Positions 55,906 through 64,000 of a stretch of DNA of 64,000 nucleotides are shown piece by piece (positions within the stretch are counted from its first letter, which is position 1; each line of letters opens with the position of its first letter). Origin of the DNA: Solitalea lacus (GTDB lineage: Bacteria > Bacteroidota > Bacteroidia > Sphingobacteriales > Sphingobacteriaceae). The notes under the pieces were generated by a model. That model saw nothing but the letters and a program-made list of their open reading frames with translations. It did no database searches and had not been told where the DNA came from. The stretch lies in assembly GCF_022014595.1 (NCBI RefSeq), contig NZ_CP091740.1, positions 186,001 through 250,000 on the forward strand, in the 5' to 3' direction. The translations under genes were made by a program, and so were the position numbers.

Positions 55906-56973
55906 ATGAAGAAATTACTTATTGTCATGTCACTATTTACAATCATTGGAAAAGTTAGTGCACAGGATAAAAATTTCCAGTTTTCTGGGTTTCTGGAGGT
56001 CTATTATTCTTATGATTTTAATAAGCCGGCCGATCATAATAAGGAAGGGTTTATATATTCACACAACAGGCATAATGAATTAAACTTAAACCTGGGATTT
56101 GTGAAGGGTTCTCTAGCTTCTGACCGGGTAAGGGGGAATTTTGCTTTAATGACTGGATCCTATTCAAATGCCAATCTTTCGGGAGAGCCGGGAGTATTAA
56201 AAAATATATATGAAGCCAATGCCGGTGTAAAGTTAGCGGCTAAAAAAAACTTATGGATAGATGCCGGAATTTTTGCCTCTCACCTAGGTTTTGAAAGCGC
56301 TCACTCACCAAGCTGTTGGAACCTAACCCGAAGCATTATTGCCGATAACTCCCCTTATTACGAGAGCGGCATTAAGCTGAATTATGATTCCGACAATGGC
56401 AAATGGACCTTCGCCTCTATGTATTTAAACGGCTGGCAGCGTATCACACGCATTGATGGAAACTCTACTCCTGCTTTTGGCACTCAGGTAACCTATAAAC
56501 CCAATAATAAGGTTTTATTGAATTATAGCACATTTATTGGAAACGACAAACCGGATAGTGTTCGCTTAATGCGTTATTTCAATAATTTTTACGGCATTTT
56601 GCAATTAACATCAAAATTTGGACTTATTGCTGGAGTTGATTATGGATTGGAACAAAAAACTAAAGGTTCCTCAGACATGAACAATTGGTTTGGAGGAGCT
56701 TTAATAGCCAAATATGTGTTTAATGACAAGGTGGCTTTGGCGGCACGTTATGAATATTATCAGGACGAAAATGAAGTGATCATCACTACAGAAGCTCCTG
56801 ATGGTTTCAAAGCATCAGGATATTCTTTAAACTTTGATTATGCCCCCATTAAAAATGCATTATTCAGGATTGAAGGAAAATTATTAAACAGCAAGAATGC
56901 GGTTTTTACCAAGGAAAACAGTTTGGTAAACAATGATGCTTTTATCACAACTTCCTTGTCTATTTCGTTTTAA
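55906..56973 (+). CDS. Outer-membrane beta-barrel protein of the kdp operon
   Basis: The start at 55906 (MKKLLIVMSLFTIIGKVSAQ) gives a clean signal peptide and a 355-residue protein; an ATG ten codons earlier would put bulky residues before it. The mature part is a chain of amphipathic strands with turns rich in Asn and Asp and ends in a C-terminal Phe (ITTSLSISF), as outer-membrane barrels do. It resembles the porin-like outer membrane proteins often found in Bacteroidota kdp loci. A role in passing potassium across the outer membrane is plausible but not shown. Confidence 0.82.
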   Translation: MKKLLIVMSLFTIIGKVSAQDKNFQFSGFLEVYYSYDFNKPADHNKEGFIYSHNRHNELNLNLGFVKGSLASDRVRGNFALMTGSYSNANLSGEPGVLKNIYEANAGVKLAAKKNLWIDAGIFASHLGFESAHSPSCWNLTRSIIADNSPYYESGIKLNYDSDNGKWTFASMYLNGWQRITRIDGNSTPAFGTQVTYKPNNKVLLNYSTFIGNDKPDSVRLMRYFNNFYGILQLTSKFGLIAGVDYGLEQKTKGSSDMNNWFGGALIAKYVFNDKVALAARYEYYQDENEVIITTEAPDGFKASGYSLNFDYAPIKNALFRIEGKLLNSKNAVFTKENSLVNNDAFITTSLSISF

Positions 56974-57036
56974 GATAAGAAACAATGATGATGGAGAGTT
57001 GCATTCAAGCTATTCCATACACTATTATTCCTAATT

Positions 57037-58161
57037 ATGCCAGAGAAAGATCAAACGGCTCAAAGTTTTTTAAATCTCATTCAACGCTCAAAGCGCGGAA
57101 AGTTTAAGATCTACATCGGCATGAGTGCCGGTGTTGGTAAAACTTATCGCATGTTGCAAGAGGCGCAATCCTTACAAAAAAACGGCATTGATGTTAAAGT
57201 CGGGTATATAGAAACCCATAATCGTAAAGAAACACATGCATTGCTGCATGGACTACCTGTAATTCCACGTAGGAAACTTTTTTATAAGGGCAAAGAACTA
57301 GATGAGATGGACCTAAATGCAATCTTAACAATAAGACCAGACGTGGTAATTGTTGACGAACTTGCACATACCAACATTGAAGGCAGTAAGAATGAAAAAC
57401 GCTGGCAGGATGTAGTTGATATTTTAAATGCAGGCATCAACGTTATCAGCGCAGTAAACATTCAGCATATTGAAAGTATTAATGAAGAAGCGCAAAAAAT
57501 TAGTGGTGCTGAAATTAAAGAACGGGTTCCCGATAGTGTTTTATTGATGGCTGATGAAGTGGTAAATATAGACTTAACAGCGGATGAGCTTATTTCCCGA
57601 CTGAAGGAAGGCAAAATTTATGATGTAACCAAGGTGCCTACTGCTTTAAACAACTTCTTTCAAAGTGATAAAATTCTTCAGTTAAGAGAACTTGCTTTAA
57701 AAGAAGTGGCTCGGCAGGTAGTTAGGAAAATTGATACTGAGATCCCAAAAACTATCCGGCAAAGACAAGAAGTATTTTTGGCTTGCATTAGTACGCAAGA
57801 ACATTCAGCCAAAACCATTATTAGAAAAACGGCCCGACTGGCAGCCTATTATAATTCAAAGTGGATGGTCTTATATGTACAAACTCCGCATGAAAGTATG
57901 GATAAAATCAAACTTGACTTGCAACGACATTTGATCAACAATTTTAAAATGGCGACGGAAATGGGTGCCGAAGTAATTAAACTTAAAAGTGATGATGTGA
58001 CCGAAGGCATGCTGGAAACTATTGAAAAGTATAGCATAACCACTATTTGCTTAGGAAAGCCCGAATTTAGTTGGTGGAAAGTACTGACAGGGAAAGCTCT
58101 TTTTGAGAAGCTCCTGCAAAAAATAGAAGATAAAGACATTGATATAGTAATACTGTCATAA
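57037..58161 (+). CDS. kdpD: KdpD N-terminal sensor protein without a kinase domain
   Basis: This 374-residue protein has the KdpD N-terminal domain with the P-loop GMSAGVGKT at 28-36 and VDELAHTN at 106-113, then a universal stress protein-like domain at about 245-374. In E. coli KdpD these are followed by four membrane helices, a GAF-like region and the histidine kinase; all are absent here, and the gene ends in a proper stop. The kinase function is probably supplied by the protein at 58780. The USP-like domain is the part that binds c-di-AMP in some Gram-positive KdpD proteins; whether that holds here is unknown. Confidence 0.9.
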   Translation: MPEKDQTAQSFLNLIQRSKRGKFKIYIGMSAGVGKTYRMLQEAQSLQKNGIDVKVGYIETHNRKETHALLHGLPVIPRRKLFYKGKELDEMDLNAILTIRPDVVIVDELAHTNIEGSKNEKRWQDVVDILNAGINVISAVNIQHIESINEEAQKISGAEIKERVPDSVLLMADEVVNIDLTADELISRLKEGKIYDVTKVPTALNNFFQSDKILQLRELALKEVARQVVRKIDTEIPKTIRQRQEVFLACISTQEHSAKTIIRKTARLAAYYNSKWMVLYVQTPHESMDKIKLDLQRHLINNFKMATEMGAEVIKLKSDDVTEGMLETIEKYSITTICLGKPEFSWWKVLTGKALFEKLLQKIEDKDIDIVILS

Positions 58162-58213
58162 GGAATCACCTTATTTCAATAAACTATTGTTGAACCTTTA
58201 AAATAATAAACTA

Positions 58214-58735
58214 ATGAAAGCGAAAACAAAACATAAACTCGGACTATGGTTTTTATTTATTGTTATTTTATTTATGGGTCTGAGTGGCACACGATACATC
58301 TATAAAATGGGTCAAAGCTCTAAAGCAATATTAAAAGACAATTATGTATCAATTGGGTTTGCAAAAGCAATGATTAAGGCGCTTGACGTAATGAAGGATC
58401 AGGATTCTGTCAAGTCAAAAGAGGCAATTCAGCTGTTCAAAAAAAATTTGAACCTTGAAGCAAGTAACATTACCGAGGTTGGTGAAAAAGAAATTGTTGA
58501 GCAATTAAGCAAAGATTTTGAACTGTATCTTAAAAATCCTTCTTCAACAACCTTAGCCGATTCAATGCGCACCCGTATTTATAAAATCAGCGAGTTAAAT
58601 ATGCTTGCATTAGAACATAAGAATATTGCAGCTCAAAAAACAGCCGATGCAGCAATTATGCATATTTCGCTATTGCTGGCCCTTGGTATTTTAACCTGTT
58701 TCAGTTTAATTTTTAATCTTGCAAACATAACTTAA
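58214..58735 (+). CDS. Kinase-less copy of the sensor half of the next gene
   Basis: The 173-residue protein has two membrane helices (about 9-31 and 149-167) around a periplasmic four-helix-like domain, and then stops. It aligns from the first residue with the N-terminus of the kinase at 58780: by hand count 41 of the first 58 residues are identical, and both share NITEVGEKE. The copy ends directly after TM2 (IFNLANIT) with no HAMP, PAS or kinase domain. The frame is open, of normal composition, with ATG start and close spacing, so it looks like a working gene and not a decayed one. It may pair with the full kinase. Confidence 0.85.
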   Translation: MKAKTKHKLGLWFLFIVILFMGLSGTRYIYKMGQSSKAILKDNYVSIGFAKAMIKALDVMKDQDSVKSKEAIQLFKKNLNLEASNITEVGEKEIVEQLSKDFELYLKNPSSTTLADSMRTRIYKISELNMLALEHKNIAAQKTADAAIMHISLLLALGILTCFSLIFNLANIT

Positions 58736-58779
58736 GAGACAGTTCATCGGGTTACCTCCCTTTCTTCTATTTCATTAAA

Positions 58780-60489
58780 ATGAAAACTAAAACAAAACTC
58801 ACTCTTGGACTCTGGTTTCTTTTCATTATTATTTTAATAATGGGCCTTACAGGCACGCATTATATTTATAAAATGGGAAGAGACTCAAAAACTATATTAA
58901 AAGACAATTATGAGTCAATTGAGTACGCCAAGGTAATGTTGCAGCAGCTCGATGAACTTCAGGGAAAAGATCCTGCCAAAATTCAAACCGCCCTTATTTT
59001 ATTTAAGAAAAACCTTAAGCTTGAAAAACAAAATATTACAGAAGTTGGAGAGAAAGAATTGGTTGATGAGATAAATCTTAGCTTCATGCAATTAACACAA
59101 AATTCTTTGTCTCCAGAATTAATATTGAGCATACGTGAGAAGCTTTTTAAACTTAGCGAGATGAACATGCAAGCTCTGGTGCGAAAAAACAATACTGCTC
59201 AAAAAAATGCCGAACAAGCAGTTATTTATATTTCGCTGTTACTGGCCATTTGCATTATGGTATGCTTCAGTTTCATTATCAATTTCCCTGGATATATTGC
59301 CAATCCAATTCGACAATTAACAGAAGGGATCAAGCAAATTGCCAACAAGCGCTACGATCAACGATTGCATTTCCAGTCGGGAGATGAATTTGGAGAACTG
59401 GCTGAAGCTTTTAACAGCATGGCCAAACAATTGGATGCTTATGAAAACAGCAACTTGGCCAAAATTCTCTTTGAGAAAAAGCGCATTGAAACCATTATCA
59501 ATAATATGCATGATCCAATAATTGTGTTGGATGAAAACAGCAAAGTATTATTTACCAATCCACAGGCGATTTCAGTTTTGGGAAGCAAAAATGAATACCT
59601 GCTTGGCAAGCATGCTCCGGATGTAGCACTAGTTAATGATTTAATGCGGACCCTTCTTGGTGGCCAATTTATTGGTAAAGAGTTAAAAATTTATGCTAAT
59701 GGTAAGGAAAGTTATTTTGTTCAGGAAGTATTTGATGTAAATAATGAAAGTAAAACTTTGGGCAAAGTGATTGTGTTGAAAAATATCACTAAGTTTCATG
59801 AGTTAGATGAAGCTAAAACCAATTTTATTGCTACTATCTCACACGAATTGAAAACACCAATTTCATCGATAAAAATGAGTGTAAAGTTGCTGGAAGATGA
59901 TCGAATTGGAGTAGTTAATGCCGAACAAAAGCAACTGATTCATAACATTGCCGATGACTCTCAACGGCTACTTAAAATAACAGCCGAACTACTTGATCTG
60001 GCTCAGGCTGAAACCGGAAACATACAATTGAGTTTTCGTAAAACAAAACCACAAGCCATCGTTGACTATGCAGTAAATGCGATAAAAGTAATGGCCGAGC
60101 AAAAATCATTGCAACTTAAAATAAATTGTTCCGAGAATTTACCAATGGTGAATTCCGATATGGAAAAAACTGCATGGGTGTTGGTAAACTTCCTGTCCAA
60201 TGCCATAAGGTACAGCCCTACCGATAGTAGCGTTGAAATTGATGTATATAATGATAACAACGAGGTAGTTTTTGCTGTACAGGACCATGGCAAGGGTATT
60301 GAAGAAAAATATAGGGGCAAAGTCTTTGATCGTTATTTCAAAGTTCCGGGCATTGATAAAACTACCGGAGGAACCGGTTTAGGCTTAGCAATTTCTAAGG
60401 ATTTTATTGAAGCCCAAAGTGGCCGTATTTGGGTTGAAAGTGAACTTGGAGAAGGTGCCATGTTTGCTTTTGCATTACCTGTTGCTTAA
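58780..60489 (+). CDS. Sensor histidine kinase of the kdp locus
   Basis: The 569-residue kinase has TM1 (about 9-30), a periplasmic domain (to about 147), TM2 (about 148-169), HAMP (170-222), a PAS domain (about 232-340), the HisKA domain with phospho-acceptor His355 in ISHELKTPISS, and a C-terminal HATPase with NAIRYSP, DHGKGIEEKYRGKVFDRYF and GGTGLGLAIS. It follows the kinase-less copy by 44 bases and is the last gene of the kdp run. It most likely senses an envelope signal or low potassium with KdpD and phosphorylates a regulator, the best candidate being the NtrC-type protein at 48458. It is not a true KdpD in layout. Confidence 0.92.
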   Translation: MKTKTKLTLGLWFLFIIILIMGLTGTHYIYKMGRDSKTILKDNYESIEYAKVMLQQLDELQGKDPAKIQTALILFKKNLKLEKQNITEVGEKELVDEINLSFMQLTQNSLSPELILSIREKLFKLSEMNMQALVRKNNTAQKNAEQAVIYISLLLAICIMVCFSFIINFPGYIANPIRQLTEGIKQIANKRYDQRLHFQSGDEFGELAEAFNSMAKQLDAYENSNLAKILFEKKRIETIINNMHDPIIVLDENSKVLFTNPQAISVLGSKNEYLLGKHAPDVALVNDLMRTLLGGQFIGKELKIYANGKESYFVQEVFDVNNESKTLGKVIVLKNITKFHELDEAKTNFIATISHELKTPISSIKMSVKLLEDDRIGVVNAEQKQLIHNIADDSQRLLKITAELLDLAQAETGNIQLSFRKTKPQAIVDYAVNAIKVMAEQKSLQLKINCSENLPMVNSDMEKTAWVLVNFLSNAIRYSPTDSSVEIDVYNDNNEVVFAVQDHGKGIEEKYRGKVFDRYFKVPGIDKTTGGTGLGLAISKDFIEAQSGRIWVESELGEGAMFAFALPVA

Positions 60490-60540
60490 ACAATAGTTAT
60501 TAAAGATGCTTCATTATTAGAATAATTATTAATATTGGCC

Positions 60541-60555
60541 CCGGTTTGAAACCGG
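60541..60555 (+). other. Short perfect inverted repeat before the RDD gene
   Basis: CCGGTT and AACCGG around the three-base loop TGA end 12 bases before the ATG at 60568. It could hold an mRNA hairpin close to the start, but there is no T-run and no other support for a role. Confidence 0.35.
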
Positions 60556-60567
60556 AACTAAATAATA

Positions 60568-61011
60568 ATGAAATATAAGCCAAATCTGGTCAAGAGAGTA
60601 CTCGCCACACTTATTGATTACTCTTTATGGGTGTTAATTATCTTCCAGTATATACATCTGTTTGGAACTGAAACCGAAAAAACCATACAGGTAACAGGCT
60701 GGACAGCTTTCCCATTATTGATTTATTGGATTGTCTATTTTGTAATTGTAGAAGGAATTACAGGCGGAACACTGGGTCACCATATCTTCAATCTGAAAGT
60801 TTTAACTCTTGACAGAAATAAAATTGGATTGTATGAGTCTTTCATGCGAAGATTATTTGATCCAATCGATATTTTCATTTATGGTATTCCGGCCTTTATA
60901 GCCGTAAAATATACCAAAAAAAACCAGCGATTAGGTGATTTAGTAGCCGGAACTATTATTGTCGACTTGAATGATGCCGAACAGGTCCGCACTTCATCTT
61001 TATTAAGCTAA
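60568..61011 (+). CDS. RDD family membrane protein
   Basis: This 147-residue protein has three hydrophobic helices (about 12-30, 46-66, 97-115). It begins NLVKRVLATLIDYSLW, the RDD-type opening (Arg then Asp-Tyr), and contains EGITGGTLGHHIFNLKVL and the QRLGDLVAGTIIVDL end that mark the family. Some RDD proteins have been linked to sodium/proton exchange or to small-molecule transport; the role here is open. It lies 78 bases after the sensor kinase and may or may not be in that operon. Confidence 0.88.
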   Translation: MKYKPNLVKRVLATLIDYSLWVLIIFQYIHLFGTETEKTIQVTGWTAFPLLIYWIVYFVIVEGITGGTLGHHIFNLKVLTLDRNKIGLYESFMRRLFDPIDIFIYGIPAFIAVKYTKKNQRLGDLVAGTIIVDLNDAEQVRTSSLLS

Positions 61012-61168
61012 CTATGAAAGGTAACAGCTTCAATTTTTCCAACACTGTTAAATTTCAATTAAATCCTTCATTTTTTACTTGCATTTGGAAGTCTTTTTCA
61101 GAATAATTGCTACTTTTAAAATTTTGTCGGTGATCAGCATCCCGCATTTTTAATTTACAGAGGAAGAT

Positions 61169-64000
61169 ATGTTACGGGTTGATAGCAATAAACCATCTAA
61201 AATTGTTTACTCGTTGTTGCAGCATGAGTTTTTGGGTTATTTGTTTGAGCCCCATATTGTTCAAATGAATCGTGAGTACACTTACTCGCTCGTACATAAA
61301 CGCCTGTTTTCACATACTTCTTCTGAATTTGCTCGTTTTTTAGATGATACTGACCATCAACTTATCGCGCTTTTAGAACAGGTTGAACAAGAAAATATCA
61401 TCCGTCGCTTTCACAAACAGCCAATTCGTCCGCGTGAATTCTTTACCAAATTCTGGACTGACGCCTTAAAGGCCAAAGTACAACCCTTTATTGAAGCAAC
61501 TTTGAGTCAAGCTATTGAATTAATGCGCAATAAGGCGGTTTTTGAAATGGGGAAAGAAGGCAACCCAACCTGGCAATCAATTAGCATTGCCGAACAACCT
61601 GCTTCGGTCCTGTTTCATTTCAGACGGAATGAAGATGCTACCCGCTATTTTCCTACCATAAAATATAAAGACAAGCGCATTGAGTTTATGTTTAAGGATG
61701 CGCAAATTATTGCCAACCAGCCCGCCTGGATGCTGCTAAATGACACGCTTTATAATTTTGAAGGTGAATTGGAAGGAAAAAAACTGGTTCCGTTCTTAAA
61801 CAAGCGCTTTATTGAGATTCCGCGTTCTTCTGAAAAAACGTACTTCGAAAAGTTTGTTGCTCCTTTGATTGAAAAGCATCACGTTTATGCCGAAGGCTTT
61901 GATATAATAACTGAGAAATACGAAGCAGCACCACAACTGAAACTCAACCTAAAAAAGGAAATTCCAAGTTTAGACTTGAGTTTCCGTTATGGAAAATACA
62001 AATTCCCTTTCGGTTCACAATCAGCTGTTTCCGTGTCGGTTGAAAAAAAAGATGAAAACTACGCTTTTCACCGCATAAAAAGGTCTGTAAACTGGGAACA
62101 AAAAAAAGCGAACGAACTGCTTACTTTAGGCTTAACACTAGAAATACCTAACCATTTTCACTTACACCGATTGTCAGCAGAACCGGATGAGTTTTCGCTT
62201 CATGAATGGCTCAATGAACATTTCGAGGAATTACAAAAAACCGGCTTTGCAATTGATCAATCGGGAGATAAACGTTATGTGTTTGGAAAATCGTCAATCA
62301 ACCTTTCGTTTAAAGAAAATAATGACTGGTTTGATATCCACGCAATTGTCAGATTTGGTTCGTATGAAATTCCGTTTATCGATCTAAAACATCATATTCT
62401 TAATCGAAAACGAGAGTTTACATTGCCATCAGGCGAAATTGCAATAATTCCTGAAAGTTGGTTTAATACCTATGGTAACTTGTTCGCCTTTGCCGAAGGA
62501 AACAAACACCTTAAACTTAAAAAGCATTTTGTTGGTTTGGTGCAAGAGTATGCTAATTCTGAGCTGGCCGAAGTTACAATGGATAGAAAACTTCGCCGTT
62601 TAGAGCAGTTTGAAGAAATTGAAGACATTCCAATTCCCGAACATTTTAAAGGTGAATTAAGGCCTTATCAGAAGGCAGGTTTCAACTGGTTCAATTTCCT
62701 GAGTAGTTATAATTTAGGCGGATGTCTTGCCGATGATATGGGTTTAGGAAAAACCGTTCAAACCCTGGCACTTTTACAAAAGGTGAAAGAGCAGAGTGAC
62801 GTTCATCAAACCTCACTGCTTATCATGCCTACCTCGTTAATTGATAACTGGATTAGTGAAGCAAAGAAATTCACCCCAAAACTAAAAGTACATGTTTTTA
62901 CTGGAGCTGCTCGTGACAAAGACGTTTCACTATTTGCCAAATACGATTTAATTTTAACCACCTATGGCATTGTTCGGATTGATCATGAGTTGTTGGAAAA
63001 ATTCTACTTTCATTACATCATTTTAGATGAGAGTCAGAATATCAAAAATCCCCATAGCAAAAGTGCCCGATCAGTTAAAACGCTAAAATCGAAGCATAAA
63101 TTAATACTTACCGGTACACCGGTAGAAAATACTGTTGCTGATTTATGGACACAACTTTCATTTGTTAATCCTGGCTTACTGGGATCGCATACCTATTTTC
63201 AAAATGAGTTTATCATTCCAATAGAGAAAAAACAAGACGAGGAAAAGCTTCTTCGCTTACAAGCTTTAATAAAACCGTTTATCTTACGTAGAACCAAGGA
63301 CCAGGTTGCCAAAGAGTTGCCGGATAAAACGGAGCAGATTTTCTACTGCGGAATGAGTGAGGAGCAAGAAAAAGTATATGAAGAAACCAAATCATTCTAC
63401 CGTAATGAATTATTGCGCTTAATAACAGAAAGTGGCGTTGCTAAATCGCAGATTCCGGTATTACAGGGTTTAACCCGTTTGCGCCAAATTGCTAATCACC
63501 CTAAACTGGTTGATGAGTCATACAAATTTGATTCGTGGAAATTTTCATTGGTAATTGAACTGTTGCAGAATACATTGACCAGAGGTCATAAAGTACTTGT
63601 GTTTTCACAATTTGTAAAGCATTTGCAGTTGCTTAGAAATGTACTTGATGGCCTAAATATTAATTATGCTTATTTGGATGGAGCCACACAAAACAGAAGT
63701 GCGAACATTAAAGCCTTTAAGGAGAATGATGATATTCAATTGTTTTTAATCTCGATAAAAGCCGGGGGAACTGGTCTCAACTTAATTGAAGCGGATTATG
63801 TGTTTCTGCTTGATCCTTGGTGGAATCCTGCCGTTGAACAGCAAGCCATTGACCGCGCACATCGTATAGGCCAAACCAAAAATGTATTTATCTATAAGTT
63901 CATAACTAAAAACTCCGTGGAAGAGAAGATTTTAAAACTGCAAAAGAAGAAAAAATCACTATCCAGTTCGTTAATAACGGTTGAAGATTCATTTGAGAAA
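61169..64000 (+). CDS. SNF2-family DEAD/DEAH-type helicase, C-terminal end outside window
   Basis: The frame starts with ATG at 61169 and is still open at the last base (944 codons). The first 500 residues have no motif I recognise. The SNF2 ATPase follows: Walker A LADDMGLGKT near 522, DESQ (the DEAH-box position) in IILDESQNIKNP near 617, LTGTPVEN near 647, and the helicase C domain with ISIKAGGTGLNLIEADYVF and DPWWNPAVEQQAIDRAHRIGQ at about 862-900. These enzymes move along DNA or remodel DNA-protein complexes. Few residues should be missing. No SWIM zinc motif is seen in the N-terminus. It has no defence-type partner in view. Confidence 0.92.
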   Translation, partial: MLRVDSNKPSKIVYSLLQHEFLGYLFEPHIVQMNREYTYSLVHKRLFSHTSSEFARFLDDTDHQLIALLEQVEQENIIRRFHKQPIRPREFFTKFWTDALKAKVQPFIEATLSQAIELMRNKAVFEMGKEGNPTWQSISIAEQPASVLFHFRRNEDATRYFPTIKYKDKRIEFMFKDAQIIANQPAWMLLNDTLYNFEGELEGKKLVPFLNKRFIEIPRSSEKTYFEKFVAPLIEKHHVYAEGFDIITEKYEAAPQLKLNLKKEIPSLDLSFRYGKYKFPFGSQSAVSVSVEKKDENYAFHRIKRSVNWEQKKANELLTLGLTLEIPNHFHLHRLSAEPDEFSLHEWLNEHFEELQKTGFAIDQSGDKRYVFGKSSINLSFKENNDWFDIHAIVRFGSYEIPFIDLKHHILNRKREFTLPSGEIAIIPESWFNTYGNLFAFAEGNKHLKLKKHFVGLVQEYANSELAEVTMDRKLRRLEQFEEIEDIPIPEHFKGELRPYQKAGFNWFNFLSSYNLGGCLADDMGLGKTVQTLALLQKVKEQSDVHQTSLLIMPTSLIDNWISEAKKFTPKLKVHVFTGAARDKDVSLFAKYDLILTTYGIVRIDHELLEKFYFHYIILDESQNIKNPHSKSARSVKTLKSKHKLILTGTPVENTVADLWTQLSFVNPGLLGSHTYFQNEFIIPIEKKQDEEKLLRLQALIKPFILRRTKDQVAKELPDKTEQIFYCGMSEEQEKVYEETKSFYRNELLRLITESGVAKSQIPVLQGLTRLRQIANHPKLVDESYKFDSWKFSLVIELLQNTLTRGHKVLVFSQFVKHLQLLRNVLDGLNINYAYLDGATQNRSANIKAFKENDDIQLFLISIKAGGTGLNLIEADYVFLLDPWWNPAVEQQAIDRAHRIGQTKNVFIYKFITKNSVEEKILKLQKKKKSLSSSLITVEDSFEK

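Noticed and set aside
58214-58735. Sensor copy read as a decayed pseudogene
   Set aside because: The frame is open from ATG to stop with normal codon use and operon spacing, so I treat it as a gene.
61012-64000. SNF2 helicase read as part of a defence island
   Set aside because: No methylase, nuclease, phospholipase D or other defence gene is next to it within the window, and the upstream genes are housekeeping.

Overview
The window reads as chromosomal DNA of a Bacteroidota bacterium, most like the Sphingobacteriia/Cytophagia. The DNA is AT-rich. Several promoters match the Bacteroidota -33/-7 form (TTTG, about 19 bases, TAnnTTTG). The ExbB-ExbD-ExbD-TonB set, the short NuoG, the head-GIN (DUF2807) protein and the layout of the kdp locus are also typical of that phylum. 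I cannot fix a genus. I saw no rRNA, tRNA, transposase, phage gene or CRISPR array. Nearly all of the window is ordinary core metabolism.

Layout. 1-3048 (minus): RsmE (cut by the window edge), a CNNM/CorC-type CBS membrane protein, inorganic pyrophosphatase and a DedA protein. 3102-16478 (minus): a complete 14-gene complex I operon, nuoA to nuoN. 16594-22505 (minus): ExbB, two ExbDs, TonB, a small membrane protein, an orphan PstS-like lipoprotein and a TPR protein, closed by a terminator. 22873-25895 (minus): ATP-type PEP carboxykinase, a SUI1/YciH protein and a lipid kinase. 26049-31464 (plus): metK behind what looks like a SAM-II riboswitch, then a Nudix hydrolase, PlsC, a TPR protein and a head-GIN protein. 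31523-44014 (minus): an MBL/beta-CASP protein, sdhCAB, a Dcu transporter, asparaginase, aspartase, a porin and a DegP/HtrA protease. 44163-48294: dapF (plus) convergent with a large beta-propeller amidohydrolase (minus). 48458-60489 (plus): a sigma-54 response regulator, a secreted protein of unknown function, three tiny membrane proteins ending in KdpF, KdpABC, a porin, a KdpD lacking its kinase half, a kinase-less copy of a sensor, and the full sensor kinase. 60568-64000 (plus): an RDD protein and a SNF2-family helicase that runs off the window.

How the genes fit together. Complex I, succinate dehydrogenase/fumarate reductase and the proton-driven TonB motor belong to one respiratory picture. 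Porin, asparaginase, aspartase, Dcu transporter and SdhCAB form a route from asparagine to aspartate to fumarate to succinate. The kdp region is a potassium-uptake island whose usual KdpD-KdpE pair is replaced by a KdpD sensor fragment, a separate histidine kinase and probably a sigma-54 activator.

The most interesting points are the SAM-II-like aptamer before metK, a full-length Shine-Dalgarno sequence (rare in this phylum) before the secreted gene at 50133, the micropeptides before kdpA, and the stand-alone duplicated sensor domain at 58214. I did not find a clearly new defence or mobile system.
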